From positions 61,508,894 to 61,572,893 of the forward strand of contig OY726574.1 of assembly GCA_963383645.1 (NCBI GenBank): a stretch of 64,000 nt of DNA, written 5' to 3'. Every line of letters starts with the position of its first letter. The stretch's first letter is position 1. Under the pieces are notes generated by a model. The model had not been told where the DNA came from. It made no database searches and saw only the letters and a list, made by a program, of their open reading frames with translations. Source of the DNA: Muscardinus avellanarius. Taxonomy: Eukaryota; Chordata; Mammalia; Rodentia; Gliridae. A program made the position numbers and the translations under genes. Positions 11,383-23,700 of this stretch are shown one piece after another.

Positions 11383-11588
11383 AGAACTGGGCATGGTGAC
11401 ACATACCCGAATCCATACTTGAGAGTTTGAGACAGAGGATTGCAGGTTGGAGGCCCATCTCGGCAATTTAACAAGACCTTCAGAAACTTAGCAAGACCCT
11501 GTTTCAAAATAAAAAATAAAATAGGGCTGTGGGTGTAAGTTAGAGGTAAAATGTCCCTGAGTTCAGCCTTCAGTACAAAAAAAAATTA
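11383..11588 (+). repeat. B1-dID SINE, old copy, sense
   Basis: B1 half with gggcatggtgacacataccc, linker caaaataaaaaataaaatag, ID half gggctgtgggtgtaagttag. Confidence 0.85.
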
Positions 11589-12047
11589 GTCCACTAGAAT
11601 TATTTTCTGTGTATCCTCATGAAAGCTTTAGTGTTCCACATGCATTGATTGACTCATGTCCTATAAACCAAACCGAACACTAGATGGCAAAGGAAGGCTC
11701 CACGGATTAAGATTCTCCACATATTGCATAAGTTTACGGTGCGTGCCAACTCTAAGCAGTATTCAGGGAACTGTGCTTGCCAGTAATTAAAGAAAGTTTC
11801 TGTGGCAAATAGACAATTACTAAAAGAAAGAAATGGGTAGCCGGGACTGAAACTCACTTTCAAAAGCTCAGTGGGGATGAGAATGGAGCCATACAATACT
11901 TGTTTTGTGATAGTTTCTTTATTATTTTCCTCAAGAAAGCAACACTTGCAGTATTTTGTTGTTGTTTTATTTTGTTTTGCTAAAGAAAAGATAGCACCAA
12001 ACATCCTAAGAACAAACTCTGCTGGTGCTAACCCTTTAAGGACTCAA
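11589..12047. other. Intron, no recognised feature
   Basis: Overlapping open frames on both strands (116 and 72 codons) show no family resemblance and are treated as chance. Confidence 0.5.
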
Positions 12048-12224
12048 GTTTCCACCTGTAATCCCAGTACTTGGGAGAGACTGAGCTAGGAGGATCGTAG
12101 GTTGGAATCCAGTGAGCAGTAACTTAGTGAGATCCTGTTTCAAAATAAAAGGATCTGGAGGTATACAGCATCCCTGGCCGCAGCCCCCAGTAACATACGT
12201 GCTCAAAAAAAAAAAAAAAAAAAA
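12048..12224 (+). repeat. B1-dID SINE, 5'-eroded, sense
   Basis: Contains cacctgtaatcccagtactt, tttcaaaataaaaggatctg and a 20-base A-tail. Confidence 0.85.
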
Positions 12225-13308
12225 CCCCAGTTTTCAATCTGTGAATATTTCAATAACATTGACACAGGTACATTAAAATGGGTTAGAAATCATAACAGAA
12301 CTTATTATATAGTATATTATCATTAACATCAGTATTGTGATCATATTAATGAATATTATGCCTAAATTGTTCACTTACTGCTTTTCTCAAAAGAGTAAAT
12401 CTCTGAGAGCACCCATGTTTCTTTCAGACTTACTGTAGATGACACATCTGTCGCTCAGGGTAAGTTTCCGGGTGTTCCGTAAATGGAGTAGCGGGACCTA
12501 GTTAGATGGCAGCGCGCTTTCCCCGGTGTTACAAGTATAGCAGGTGTGAGCTCATTTTGCCGTTGAGAGACTCCCTGCCAGGTAGTTTCTGAGTCACCGT
12601 GAAGCTTTATAAAACTCCATGTGACCCTGATCCCTAAAAATCTCCTGTCCTGTGACCAGAGTAGCTGAATGTCCAAAGCTATGGTTGGGGTTGGGGTGGG
12701 AAATGTGAGCCCCCCACCCGGGGAGGGATTTCTGGAGGGGCTGTCCAAGTATATACCTTCCTGGTTTGTGGACTATGGAGATGGAGGATCTAGAACTTTT
12801 CCTGTTGAGCTATTAAGTCCAGAGACAGAGGTTCATTTGAAGGAGAAGTTGGGTAGCCATTCATAAGTAAATACAGTAGATCTTCTCTTAAAAGGACTTG
12901 GAACAGATGGCAGGCATCCACGAGTGCTCGAACAAATGACTACAGATCAGTACATCTTCAGTAAATAATGAACTGATTTCCTGGCTTCCAAGAAAACAAC
13001 AAAAAAATACATCGCCTTTCCATGTTTTCAAATCAGAACATTGAACTTCCTCTTCTTACCTTAGGCTTAATATCTGAAAGGGTTAGAAAAGTAACATTGC
13101 AAAGTCCTCTAATTTTTACGAGAAAATGGGAGTGGATTCTGAACCTAAACTACATTTAGGGAAAGCTGACACTAAAATAGCAGATATTTGATAATAAAAT
13201 ATGGAAATCATGCCGCAGAGAGGTGAACTATTATTTTCAAAACAAAATTTTTTTAAATGTTGCTCTGTGTGGGAGAACAGAAGTAATGTCAAATTGGGAC
13301 CTTTGCTT

Positions 13309-13311
<3 letters not shown>
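12225..13311. other. Intron, about 1.1 kb unassigned
   Basis: No exon found. The stretch 12450-12870 is GC-richer than its surroundings and unassigned. Confidence 0.5.

Positions 13312-13358
<47 letters not shown>
13312..13358. repeat. (GT)n microsatellite at a SINE tail
   Basis: About 23 gt units immediately before the antisense SINE. Confidence 0.95.
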
Positions 13359-13362
<4 letters not shown>

Positions 13363-13700
13363 TTCCTACTTGATTCCAGGGACACTGTACCTTTGAACTA
13401 TACCCCAGCTCTATTTTTTTTTTTTGAAGCAAGTCTTCCTCCGTCACCGAGGGCCTTGCTAAGTTGCTAACATTAGTTTCAAAACTGAGACAGTAGAATC
13501 AAAGGTTTGAGGACAGTCCCAGCAAGCAGTGAGACTCTCATCAACCTAGGAGACTGTTTCCAAATACGAAACACAATCAGGCTGGGGGTGTAGCTGGAAG
13601 GTAGAATGCCTCTGAGTTTAATCCCCAAAAACAAAACAAAACCAAAAATTGTCCTCCTTTCTCAGCCCCCCAAGTTCTGAGATCACAGTTTTCTCTTCTT
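13359..13700 (-). repeat. Antisense B1-dID SINE interrupted by a sense SINE
   Basis: The outer copy is 13359-13480 plus 13651-13700 (resuming with gtcctcctttctcagcc). It is interrupted by a + strand SINE at about 13486-13645 (gagacagtagaatcaaagg to gaatgcctctgagtttaatc). The inner copy is therefore the younger. Confidence 0.75.
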
Positions 13701-13872
13701 TAAAACAGGAGACCCTGATGCCCTTCTCCGTAGGCATAGCTCTCCCTGTCCTTGTGGTAGCAACCACCACGGGCTGTGACGGCATCTGCCCTGGCTAGCA
13801 CCTCTTTCCACCTCTCCTCCAAGTTTCCCTAAAAGATAAATGTACGGTGGGTACATCTGCTTGTTTACTTCT

Positions 13873-13950
13873 GTGCTAGAGATGAAAGCTGGACTTCAAA
13901 TGACCACTTAAAGCACGCCCTTCACCACTGAGCTCAACCCTCAGCCCCAA
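13873..13950 (-). repeat. ID-type SINE fragment, antisense
   Basis: Contains tctgtgctagagatgaaagc and accactgagctcaaccctca; old and short. Confidence 0.5.
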
Positions 13951-14180
13951 CATTTAAGAACTGACTTTGTTGATACAGACATAAGAGAATATTTACGGTG
14001 TAGACATCAGTCTAACAGAGCCCGTCTCCCCTTAGGAAACTGTTTGCCCAGGTCCGTAAACTGTAAATACCAATATATGAGGCTCTGAACATGCACAAAT
14101 GTCTTAAGAAACATTTATCTGCATAGTATTATTTAGAGAATTGTTACCTGTGTATAAAATGAAAACTATCTTTGATTAGC

Positions 14181-14403
14181 TTTTTTTTTTTTTTTTTTTT
14201 GGTGGTACTAGGGATTGAACTCAGGGGCATTCTACCTCATAGCTATACCCACAACTGTATTTTTTATGTTTTTATTTTGAAATAGGTTTTTACTAAGTTG
14301 CAGAGGGCCTCACTAAGTAGCTGAGGCTGGCTGCGAACCTGCAATTCTCCTGTCTCAGCCTCCCAAAGTACTAGAATTACCAACATGCACCACCACACCC
14401 AAC
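14181..14403 (-). repeat. B1-dID SINE, full length, antisense
   Basis: T-tail, then ggtggtactagggattgaac, ttgcagagggcctcactaag, and the B1 head ending accaccacacccaac. The flanks gattagctttttt and gactagctttttt look like a slightly decayed target-site duplication. Confidence 0.9.
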
Positions 14404-15104
14404 TCTCTGACTAGCTTTTTTAAATCATTAATCACACAACTTCTGTAGGAAAGAGAGAGAATGTCTGGGTCCTCTTTGGCCCTGGGTAAAATATCAGTTC
14501 CAAACTTCTAAGGCTTTTTTGTGGGTATCAGAGCTATATGAGGTTAGAAAAGGTCACAAGCCATTCCAAACCAATTTTTGACAGTTCTGAAAAACCCTGT
14601 GAAAATCATTTTGCCTCCTCCTGTCTTATATAGCCTGCAATAAATACCCCGGCAGCCTCTTACCGCAGACTCGTTTCTATTTCATACGGTAGTTTCTGGT
14701 AAAGTTCATCTATACGATGAATGCTGGTTTCTCCGCTCCAGTGCGTTGAAACAATCCAAGTTTCTAATTTGGAGCAGAGCAGCAGCGCTCCGTCTATAGT
14801 GATGAACTTTACCCTTTGGAAATGTCACCCAGGAGGGCGGTCAGAGAGCTGTTCCAGTGGTGAGCGGAAGCCGTGCGTACACCGCACCCAGACGACTCCA
14901 TCGAAGCCAGAAAGGAGAGCAGAGATGGGAGTCACAACACAGCACGGGGGAGGGCTTTCCCAGGAAGTAGCCAGATATTCTCCTCCCATCCAGGTAGCCG
15001 AAGATGGCAGGCTGTCTTCTTTGTCATGGGAGCAGCCTCCCTTTGTGTCTTCTCCATCCACTCGGGTGATTCTGTACCTCCGCTGCAGCCAGCATGCCAC
15101 AGTG
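14404..15104. other. Intron, unassigned, partly GC-rich
   Basis: Holds a 162-codon + strand open frame (14721-15209) overlapped by minus-strand frames. It has no family resemblance and runs into an L1 piece and poly-T, so I do not call it a gene. Confidence 0.45.
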
Positions 15105-15640
15105 GACACGGATGTGCAGATGTGTCTTGAGATGCTAATTTTATTTCCTTTGCATCTGTCCCCAAGAGTAGAATTCCATACTGTTACTTTTTTTTTTTTT
15201 TTTTTTTAGTTTTTTGAGCCACCCCCATATCGTTTCCTATAAGAGCTCTGGAGAACAGTATGTTAAATGAAATAAACCAGCACGGATAAATACTGCGTGT
15301 TCTCATCCGCATATAGAGGCTCAAAAAATTAATTTCGTAGAAGTAGAGAAGAAATAGTGGTCACTAGATGTTGGGCGGGGTAGGGAGGAGGGGATAAGGG
15401 AGGCTGGATGATGAGTAACAGGACACAGCTACATAGAAGGAGTGAGCTTGAGGTCCAGGACAAAGGACCATGAAGGTGTATTACAACTGACTTTTAGAGA
15501 AACAGAAGAGAGGAATTCAAAAGTCCTAGACAAAGGCATGCTGGGTGTTTAAGGAGAGAGACATGCTTATTACTCACGCTGAATTATCACACTTTATATC
15601 CATATATTGAAGTAGCCATTGTACTTTATACCTGTGTAAT
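15105..15640 (+). mobile_element. LINE-1 3' end with inverted 5' segment
   Basis: 15105-15245 reads as antisense L1 (tgatttcatttcctttg-like block, then gttttttgagccacccccat). From about 15246 onward the sequence is sense L1: gttaaatgaaataaaccagc, ggaggataagg-like 3' UTR, and an end near 15640. A head-inverted layout like this is typical of twin priming during L1 insertion. Confidence 0.6.
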
Positions 15641-15779
15641 CACATAAATAAATTTTTAAATAATGAAAGCATGTGAATATTAGATTTAGTGATTTGAGCA
15701 AAATGCTCATTATTTATTATTTTGTTAATACTTTTTACAAATGTGCTTATCAATAAATATAAGCATTTTCTAGGATAAG

Positions 15780-15993
15780 TTTTTTTTTTTTTCTGGGTGG
15801 TACTGAGAGTGGAACCCAGGGGCTTTTTTACCTCCAAGCTATACTCCCAGCCCTATTTTATACTTTATTTTGAAACAGGGTCTCACTAAGTTGCTGAGAG
15901 CCTAAGTAGCTGAGGCTGGCTTCGAACCTGTGCGATCCTCCTGTCTCAGCCTCCCAAGCGCGGGGATTACAAGCGTGAGCCACCACGCCCAGC
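15780..15993 (-). repeat. Intermediate-type B1-dID SINE, antisense
   Basis: ID half with gtggaacccaggggcttt, full-length body (gggtctcactaagttgctga), and the B1 head aagcgcggggattacaagcg shared with the short-body copies. The flanks aggataagt and gcgataagat may be remains of a target-site duplication. Confidence 0.9.
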
Positions 15994-16209
15994 GATAAGA
16001 TTCATTTTGATGCAGGATGAGCTGTGTAACTTGATTGTTACAGAGCAGGAGAAGACGTACAGACACGAAGTCAGTACATACCTCTTGGGACTTTGATCAT
16101 GTCAGTCTGCAAACATCTCTGACTTTTCATTGCAACTAAAAAGAAATAGTCATAGAGTTTGATTTTTGAACCAAGATGGAAAAAAATGAAGACTGCCTTT
16201 TGGATTGTT
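15994..16209. other. Intron, no recognised feature
   Basis: Short unique spacer between two SINEs. Confidence 0.5.
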
Positions 16210-16397
16210 TCTGTGCGGTGGTATTGGGATTGAACTCAGGGGCATTCTACCTCTGAACTACGCCTCCAGACTTATTTTTTTATCTCAATACAGGGTCTCA
16301 CTAAGTTGTGGAGGGCCTCCATAAGTTGCTGAGGCTGGGTCCTCCCATCTCAGCCTCTCAAGTACTGGAATTACAGGTGTGTAACACCACAACAGGG
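16210..16397 (-). repeat. B1-dID SINE, antisense
   Basis: Shows gattgaactcaggggcattc, cagggtctcactaagttgtg and tactggaattacaggtgtg. Confidence 0.88.
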
Positions 16398-16967
16398 TTA
16401 CTTTTGGCAGATTAAAAGGTGACTATAACTGCATGTACATAGATCGATCTGAACACAGTGATTTTACAGAGAGAACCATAATTACATCAGGTCGATTCAC
16501 CGGATTGGTTAGGACATCCAGAAGGGCCGTGGGATTGGAGAGTTGTGACTTTCTGATGGAAGCATTTTGCATTTGGCTCAGATGATATGAGGGTATCAAG
16601 TAGAGGTCCTTAGACAGATACAGATGCCCCATCACATCTCACAGGGGCAGGTGGGACAAATAAGACTGAGGGAGTAACTCCAGCTGCAGCCTTTGGGGAA
16701 TGCAGCCTAAGTGCTTTACGTTACATATGAATAATGAGCCTTGGTGAACGGTATTAGTTTTGTGGGAAGTAATTCACTTACCCCCGTCCGCATGCATACC
16801 TCATAGCATACTCATATAAGCCACTGCACCGATTCATCAGAAGCCTAGAAATTGTTAATTACGAATGTGCTCTCAAGGACTCTTAGTGTATGCGATATAT
16901 ATAAATAATTATATACATATAATTATTTTAAGTCTTCTGAGAACACATGTGTAAAGAATATATATCT
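16398..16967. other. Intron, unassigned
   Basis: No exon. A short AT palindrome (aaataattatatacatataa and following) lies near 16904. Confidence 0.5.
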
Positions 16968-17174
16968 TTTGGGGGGATACTGGGGATGGAACCCAGGGGC
17001 ATTCCACCTCTGAGCTACACCCCTAGCCCTGTTTTTTATTCTTTGTTTTGAAACAGGGTCTCACTAAGTTGCAGAGGGCCTCACTAAGTAGCTGAGGCTG
17101 GCTGCAAACCTGCGATCCTTCCATCTCAGCCTCCCAAGTACTGGGGTTAAAACTATGTACCACCACGCCTGGCT
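16968..17174 (-). repeat. B1-dID SINE, antisense
   Basis: Close to the full-length consensus: ggggatggaacccaggggca, ttgcagagggcctcactaag, accaccacgcctggc. Confidence 0.9.
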
Positions 17175-17257
17175 GAAATGCATATATTTTGATCATGAGA
17201 TAAATTACACAGTTTCAACAGAATACAAACATTTGTACTCACCTGTGCGTGCGCGCG

Positions 17258-17258
<1 letters not shown>

Positions 17259-17294
<36 letters not shown>
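17259..17294. repeat. (CA)n microsatellite
   Basis: About 18 ca units after a gcgcgc run. Confidence 0.95.
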
Positions 17295-17297
<3 letters not shown>

Positions 17298-17939
17298 CAT
17301 TCAAACAGGGCCACTATATACAGTTATGCAGATTATAGGTGTCATAAGCATAATAAACATACAGTGCCTGTATTCCATAAGCCTTGTGGATTTGTAATTT
17401 GAGATGAGTAGCAGTCCTACAAGGGCCTGCCTGCCCGCCTGCCTTCTTTCCTTCCTTCCCTCCCTCCCTCCCTCTCCCCATTTGGCATAAAGGTACCATG
17501 TGGGCCAACGATGGCTTTGGACAGCGACCTGCCTGGTGCTCTTTCCCCCACCCCACCCCTGATGTGAAACTCCGGAGTCTACCTTGAGTGCAGCCACAAG
17601 TACCCAAGGGTGGAGGAATGCAATTTAATTTTCCTCTTGTGTTCCCTGAGCATTAGAGCCAGGCTAATGCCCGCCTGTGACTCAGCTTTCAGGTCCCACA
17701 GGCTGGATTCAGAGCTGAGTGGTGCTGTTCTGAAGCCTGCAGTCCCTCCAGGAGCGGGCTTTGAGGTCATAGGGCCCCATCTCACAGTAGTTAACTCTTC
17801 AGTGACATATGATCTTACGTCCTTAAACCATCATCCTTCCCTCGTAAGAGCCAAAAATGAGATTTGCCCAAGAGTCAACAATATTTCTGGAATATTCATG
17901 CCTTCCTCTAATAATTTTTGGAGTTTATTATGAAATAGT
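17295..17939. other. Intron, unassigned, with a short (TTCC/CCCT) tract
   Basis: A pyrimidine tract at 17440-17475; the remainder is unassigned. Open frames on both strands across 17301-17933 overlap each other and look like chance. Confidence 0.45.
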
Positions 17940-18227
17940 TAACATGAATAAAAGAATATATGTAACGAGTATAAATTGCACGGCATACCAATAATCCACG
18001 CCACAGATTAGGAACAGAATCTCTCTAGACCCTTTGCATGGAACGGTAGGCTATGCTCATTTTCTCTCTCTGCCTCCAGGACAGAGGTAGCCTATATCCT
18101 GCGTTCTTCTTTCAATTTTACTTTGCTGGTTCTCTTTCTCATTCAAATAGTTTTATTATATATGCATGTATTAAATAATTCCTTTTTGCATACTTTATAA
18201 AATCACACCTTGAGAGTTTTCTGTGAT

Positions 18228-18333
18228 GTTTTAGGATCTCACTAAGTTACCTCATGCTGCCTTCAAACCTGTGATCCTCCTGTCTCAGACGCCTGAGTCC
18301 TGGGATTGCAGGTGTGTGCCACTGTGCCCAATT
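18228..18333 (-). repeat. B1 monomer SINE fragment, antisense
   Basis: Shows aggatctcactaagttacct, tgatcctcctgtctcag and gcaggtgtgtgccactg; the ID half is missing. Confidence 0.75.
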
Positions 18334-18537
18334 TTATGTCTTTTATTGAATGTATTATTAATGCACACATTCCTCAATCTCGGGCTTTGTGATTTCACTT
18401 TCTTTTCTTTTTTTCACTTTTGCCTGTGACTTTTATTCATTCAATACTCTGTATTTTTAAGATTCACTCTTGCTTGTAGCTAGAGTTTATTCATTTTCAC
18501 TGTGGTATAACTTTCCATTATGTGAATATTTATCTTC

Positions 18538-18615
18538 TGCCCGTGTTCCCTTGGAGGAGGGTTTCCAGGAACCCCAGTACCACCAAAATAAATAAATAAA
18601 TAAATAAATATAAAC
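18538..18615 (+). repeat. Short-body SINE 3' fragment, sense
   Basis: Contains gggtttccaggaaccccagt, the sense form of the young ID half, followed by an (AAAT)n tail. 5'-truncated. Confidence 0.75.
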
Positions 18616-18966
18616 AAGTATGCCAAGTTATTGTTCTCATCAGAGGAGATTGAAAGTACCATTCCTGGACAAGGACTTCAGGATATAACGGTGGGTTCTA
18701 GAGAGTTCTGGGGATGATCTCACATGGTGATGCCATGTTGCGGTCCACAGTGGAGTGGCCAATTCACTATCTCTTAGATGCGCATGTGTCTTGCTCTCAG
18801 GGGTCCGCTCCCTGCAGCAAACCATACTGCTACACGTCTTTGTTGCTGCTGGCTTGTTGTTTTTGCTTTTCCCCTTCTGAGGATTATTATCCAACTTCTT
18901 AATTTTTGCCAATCTGATGAGTATACAATGGAACTTCTCTTCTGATCCAAGGTGCACTTCCCAGAA

Positions 18967-18969
<3 letters not shown>

Positions 18970-19018
<49 letters not shown>

Positions 19019-19030
19019 GTGTGTGTGTGT
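18970..19030. repeat. (GT)n microsatellite at a SINE tail
   Basis: About 30 gt units with one gc interruption, directly before an antisense SINE. Confidence 0.95.
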
Positions 19031-19215
19031 ATATTTTTTTTGTGGTACTGAGGATGGAACCCTTCTACCTCCGGGCTACACTCCCAGACCTATTTTTATA
19101 TTTTATTTGGAAACAGGGTCTCTTATGCCAGCGCGGCTGGCTTCAAACCTGCGTGATCCTCCTGTCTCCGCCTCCCAAGCGTGGGGATTACAAGCGTGCG
19201 CCACCACGCCCGGCC
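19031..19215 (-). repeat. Young short-body B1-dID SINE, antisense
   Basis: Shows cccttctacctccgggctac, gggtctcttatgccagcg and ccaccacgcccggc. The ID half is slightly rearranged (ggatggaacccttctacc). Flanks cccagaatag and tccagaatag suggest a target-site duplication. Confidence 0.9.
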
Positions 19216-19967
19216 TCCAGAATAGTATTAAGCTGAGCAGATTTCTACATGTTTATCATCTTTTTCTGTCCGTCTCTGTGAATTCCTCTTCATAATTTTA
19301 ACAGTTTTCTTTGCACTTGATATCCTTTTTCTTGTGATTTTTAGACATTCTGTATGTAATCTTGGTATCTCCTTTTTGCTGAATTGTTGCTGATATCTTC
19401 TACTCTGTGGTTCATTGTTTTTTATATGTCTTTGAAATGACTGTATCATTTGGCCTTATTCTTTTCAGTTGTTTTACTTATTTTCCTTACAAGAAGAGGG
19501 ATTGGCATGGGTTTTAATTTCTTTATGTTTTTTTGAGAAACATGTCCTTTATTTTGTTGAAGTGTACCTTATTGAGGTTTTCATTGATAATTAAGCCCCT
19601 TTTCTTAATTAAGATATGTTTTCTTGTCTTGAGATCAAATAACTAAAACCTCATGTTTTATAAGAATTTTTAAATTTGAGTTTTCATATTTAGACCCGAT
19701 GCACTAAGAATTGATTTTGATATGTGATGTGGCGCAGGAATCGACTTCAGTTTTCTTCCTATAGCAGCACAACTTATCTTTCCCACAAATTAAAAATGCC
19801 ACCTTTATCATATACCAAGATTCCTCAACACTCTATGTCTATTGTTTGGCAATACCACTCTCTTTTATTGCTATAATGAGATACCTCTTATTTTCCAAAA
19901 GGAAATTTCCTACTGTATTCTCTTTCAGAACTCTTAGGACTGGTTGGAGAATTTTACTGTTCTTTTT

Positions 19968-20058
19968 ATGTTTTTGTGGTGCTTTGAGTGGAACCCAGGC
20001 CTCTTGCCTGTTAGACAGGTGCTCAAACACTGAATTATATCCCCGGCCCTATTTAATT
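19968..20058 (-). repeat. ID-type SINE fragment, antisense
   Basis: Shows gtggaacccaggcctcttgc and gaattatatccccggcccta. Confidence 0.65.
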
Positions 20059-20344
20059 TTGAGTTGATAAAACCAGGTTCCTAAAAATCTAGGCTATGAT
20101 TGAAGGTGCATTGATTTCACGGATTAACTTGGAGAAAATCAATAACGTAACAATGTTGAGTCTTCTCATTCATAAACATGGTGTTTAGTAAAGTTTCTGA
20201 CATTTATCTATTATTGAAGACTTGGAAAATATATATCTGCCTACTTAATATAGTTTGGTCCTGTTGTAAATTTAAAAATTAAATCACTATTTTTTCAAAA
20301 TCATAGCTAGCCACTTTGAGAAACATTCCTGCTTCTTTCTCTAA

Positions 20345-20556
20345 TTTTTTTGGTGTGAGTGGGGGGTCTAGAGGCTGAACCTGGGGGCAGTCTATCCCTG
20401 ACCTAAGTCTGCGGTGTATTTTTTTTTTTTAAACAGGGCCTCAAGTTTTTGAGGGTCTTGCTAAGTTTCTGAAGCTGACCTTGAACCTGTGGTCCTCCTA
20501 TCTCAAACTTCTAAGTACTAGAATTACCAGTAATTACTGGGCCACCACACCCAGAA
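20345..20556 (-). repeat. B1-dID SINE, old copy, antisense
   Basis: Shows ggctgaacctgggggcagtc, aaacagggcctcaag and gaacctgtggtcctcctat. Confidence 0.8.
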
Positions 20557-21194
20557 ACATTTGCTAATTTTATACTCTGGGGATCCTGTGTGTGACAAAG
20601 AATCCCCAGTGCCTGTGGGTTAGTAAAGTTTCGTGCATTCCTTTTTCATTTCTTTGCATTTTCTTTCTTCTTGGATTCTCCAGGAAAATGTTCCATATAA
20701 GCAGTGATAGTATATATTCTCCTTTCTGTATTGTAACTTAACTTGATAACATTAATAATGGCGATTTTTAATTACACTTGTGAAACTTCATTTTATGCTA
20801 GTCTGCTAAAAGTTTTTTTTTTATTATGAAGGGATATTTTAACAAATGCTCTTTCTGAATGAATCAAAATGATCATATGTTTTTCTTCTTCAGTTTGTCA
20901 GTGTGATGCATTACACCAATTAAGATTTTTCAATGGTGAAATCGTTTATTATAATTAATCCAACGTGGTCATGAAGTTTTTCATATGTATAAGGCTGGAG
21001 CGGAATATTTTATTTAGAATTTTTATGTTGGTGCTGATGAATGAAATACATTGCACACACACATTATCTTTGTTTTGTTTTAATATTAAGATTACCAATT
21101 GCTTCATATCTTTGAAATCTAAATTACAGAGTGTAAAAATATCTAGTTGTTATATCATGTTGTTGAAGTCAGGCTTTTATCTTTTTCGATGTGT

Positions 21195-21268
21195 GTAGTA
21201 CAGGGGATTGAACCAGATCTATTCTACTTCCCAGCTACTGCCTAGCCTTTTCTATTTTTATTTTATAT

Positions 21269-21307
<39 letters not shown>

Positions 21308-21620
21308 TTGTAGGCCTGGGGATGGAACCCAAGGGCATTTGACCTATGATCTACACTCCTTGGCCTGTTTTTTTATTATTATTCTTTATTTTGAAACAAT
21401 GTCTCAGTAAATTGCAGAGGGCCTCACTAAGTAGCTGGGGCTGTAGCAAACCATGATTCTCAGGTCTCAGCCTCCCAAATGCTGGGATTACAGCCATCAT
21501 GCCCTGCTCTACTTTCATTTTGAAACAAGGCCTCACCAAGTTGCTAAGGCTGGCCTTGAACTGCAAAGCTCCTCTCCCAGGCTCCCAAGTCCTGGGATGG
21601 AGGCTCAGCACTCTGCCGGC
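21195..21620 (-). repeat. Two nested antisense SINEs with (TTTA)n
   Basis: The outer copy is 21195-21255 plus 21510-21620 (acaaggcctcaccaagttgc). The inner copy (21310-21508) starts after a (TTTA)n tract at 21263-21309 and shows ggggatggaacccaagggca and atgctgggattacagccatc. Confidence 0.75.
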
Positions 21621-22299
21621 TCTCGGGCGTTGGTGGTTATGCAGTGGTCTCACGCGCCCCTTAGTGCAGCGATTGTTTCCTTGGTTAATATTTGCCAGTC
21701 ATCTTCTTCGCATGTATTTACTTTCTACTTTCTGTGTACAAATGGCCTATATTTATTCCCTGTAAATAGAATACAGCCAGATATTGATTTTACATGGCCT
21801 TTATGTCTGAGTCTTTTAATTACAAGATTCAATTTACATATGTCATTACTAATATATTTGGATTTCTTTCTACCACATTTCTAGTTTTTCTCAGTTCTTC
21901 CTTTTTTTTGTTTCTCTCCTTTTTCCTTTTTTTATCCTTGTCATTGTCTGAAAGAACTTTATTTTACCTAAATGGATTGCATTATTATTATTATTATTAA
22001 TTATTATTATTTATTATTATTGTTGTTATTGTTATTATTTTTTTACTGTTGCTTATAACTATCACTCTGCTGCTCTCCATGTCAGATTACCCTAGCAAGT
22101 TTGCTGTGTGCATTTAATGCCTGTTTGGGATACCAGAAACCTCCCTTTGCAGTGACTTAAGATCTTATAACACTTGACCTCTGAGCGTTCCTCTACCTGC
22201 ACATTTGCTTTTGCTATCAGTAGTTTGATTCTTTATTGTTAAAAGCCTTGCAAGTTACACATTATTATTAGTTTGAAAACACAGATTTAGTATTCTCTC

Positions 22300-22762
22300 C
22301 CCTCCCTTTGGCACTGGGGAGTAAACCCAGGGGCATTCTACCTCTGAACTACACCCACAGCCCTTTAATGTTGGCTTGTTTGTTTGCTTGCTTGTTTGTT
22401 TGTTTGTTTGCAACAGGGCCTCACTGGGTCACCCAGTGTCTTGCTAAATTGCTTAGGCCAGCTGGCCATGGTGGCAGAGGCTTGTAATCTGAGTACGTGG
22501 AAGACTGAGGCAGGAGGATCCCAGGTTCACAGCCAGCCCTAGCAATTTATCAAGGACCTCTACAACTTGGTGAGACCCTCTTTCAAAATAAAATAAGGCT
22601 GGAGATATGGCTCAGAGGTCGAATGCCTTAGGGCTTATCTCTAACCACAAATTAATTAATTAATTAAATTAACTGGTTGTTGAACCTGGCCTCCTGCCTG
22701 GAATCCTCCCATCGCAGCCTCCTGAGCACTGGAATTGCAGCCCGCACTGCCACATCTGGCTG
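22300..22762 (-). repeat. Antisense SINE interrupted by a sense SINE
   Basis: The outer antisense copy is 22300-22460 plus 22676-22762 (ctggaatcctcccatcgc). The inner sense copy is 22459-22674 (ggccatggtggcagaggctt to an (ATTA)n tail, with ID half ggctggagatatggctcag). Confidence 0.78.
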
Positions 22763-23164
22763 AGGCATGTCCTTGCCCATCATTTCCCCGTATCTCAGAT
22801 CATCCCGCACACACCTTTTTTCTTCTTCTTGCACCTGATTCTTTGCAATTCATCGTATTGTTAGTAAAATCCACTCAGTGGCCAGTCTTTGAAGTCTTTA
22901 TTTCCCCTTTCTTCTTGAAAGCCAGTTCTGATACTTCTGCAGTTCTGGCTCCATGGGCTCTCGCTGAATATGGTGTCTCCGCCTTCTGCCTTCCTCTGTG
23001 GCTGTGAGAACTCCCCTGCCAGGCTCACGCCAGGACTTCTTGTAAGTCATGTGTTTTTCTTTCTAGATGCTTCTAAGATCTTCTCTTTGGTTTTGGCATT
23101 TGCAGCATTACCTCAGTATGTCCAAATATGGGCTTAATTTCACTTTTTTCAATTTTACACCTTT

Positions 23165-23700
23165 TGTGTCTTTTTTTGTTATTTTTTAAAATTTTTTATT
23201 GAACATAAATGGTATATATTTAAACTATACTTGGTGCCCTCTTCTCCCCACCCCTGTTTTCCCTTCCCCCCTCCCAACAATGATTGTCCAGGGTAACCAT
23301 GCCATATTCATAATTTTACACATATTCGGGTGTAGACCCTTATTAATCAAGTTCAGCCTTCCTCCTCTCCTATCTTTCCATTCAAGCTTTGCTGGTATTT
23401 CCCCTCCATTACCCGGAGTCCCACTTGTATCCTCTGTGTTCCCTAGTTTGGGCTTTTAGAGGAACATATGTCCCTTCTCCTTCTGTGCTTGGCTGATCTC
23501 ACTTAACATAATGCTCTCCAGGACTTTCCATCTTCTTGCAAATGATATTATTTTGTTCTTCTTTATGGCTGAGTAGAATTCCATTGTGTGTATTTCTTAT
23601 AATTTTGCAATCCATTCATCTGTTGATGGAGACCTGGGCTGGTTCCATATTTTGGCTATTACAAATTGTGCTGCTATGAACATGGGGGTGTCTTTTGAGT
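23165..23700 (-). mobile_element. LINE-1 3' end, antisense, less diverged, nested
   Basis: Starts with the complement of an L1 tail (ttttattgaacataaatgg) and a C-rich 3' UTR, followed by cttggctgatctcacttaac, gctgagtagaattccattgt and ggttccatattttggctatt. It looks younger than the surrounding L1 and is 5'-truncated near 23700. Confidence 0.7.

Noticed and set aside
14721..15209. 162-codon + strand frame as a possible gene
   Set aside because: It ends in L1 and poly-T sequence, has overlapping minus-strand frames of similar length, and has no recognisable domain.
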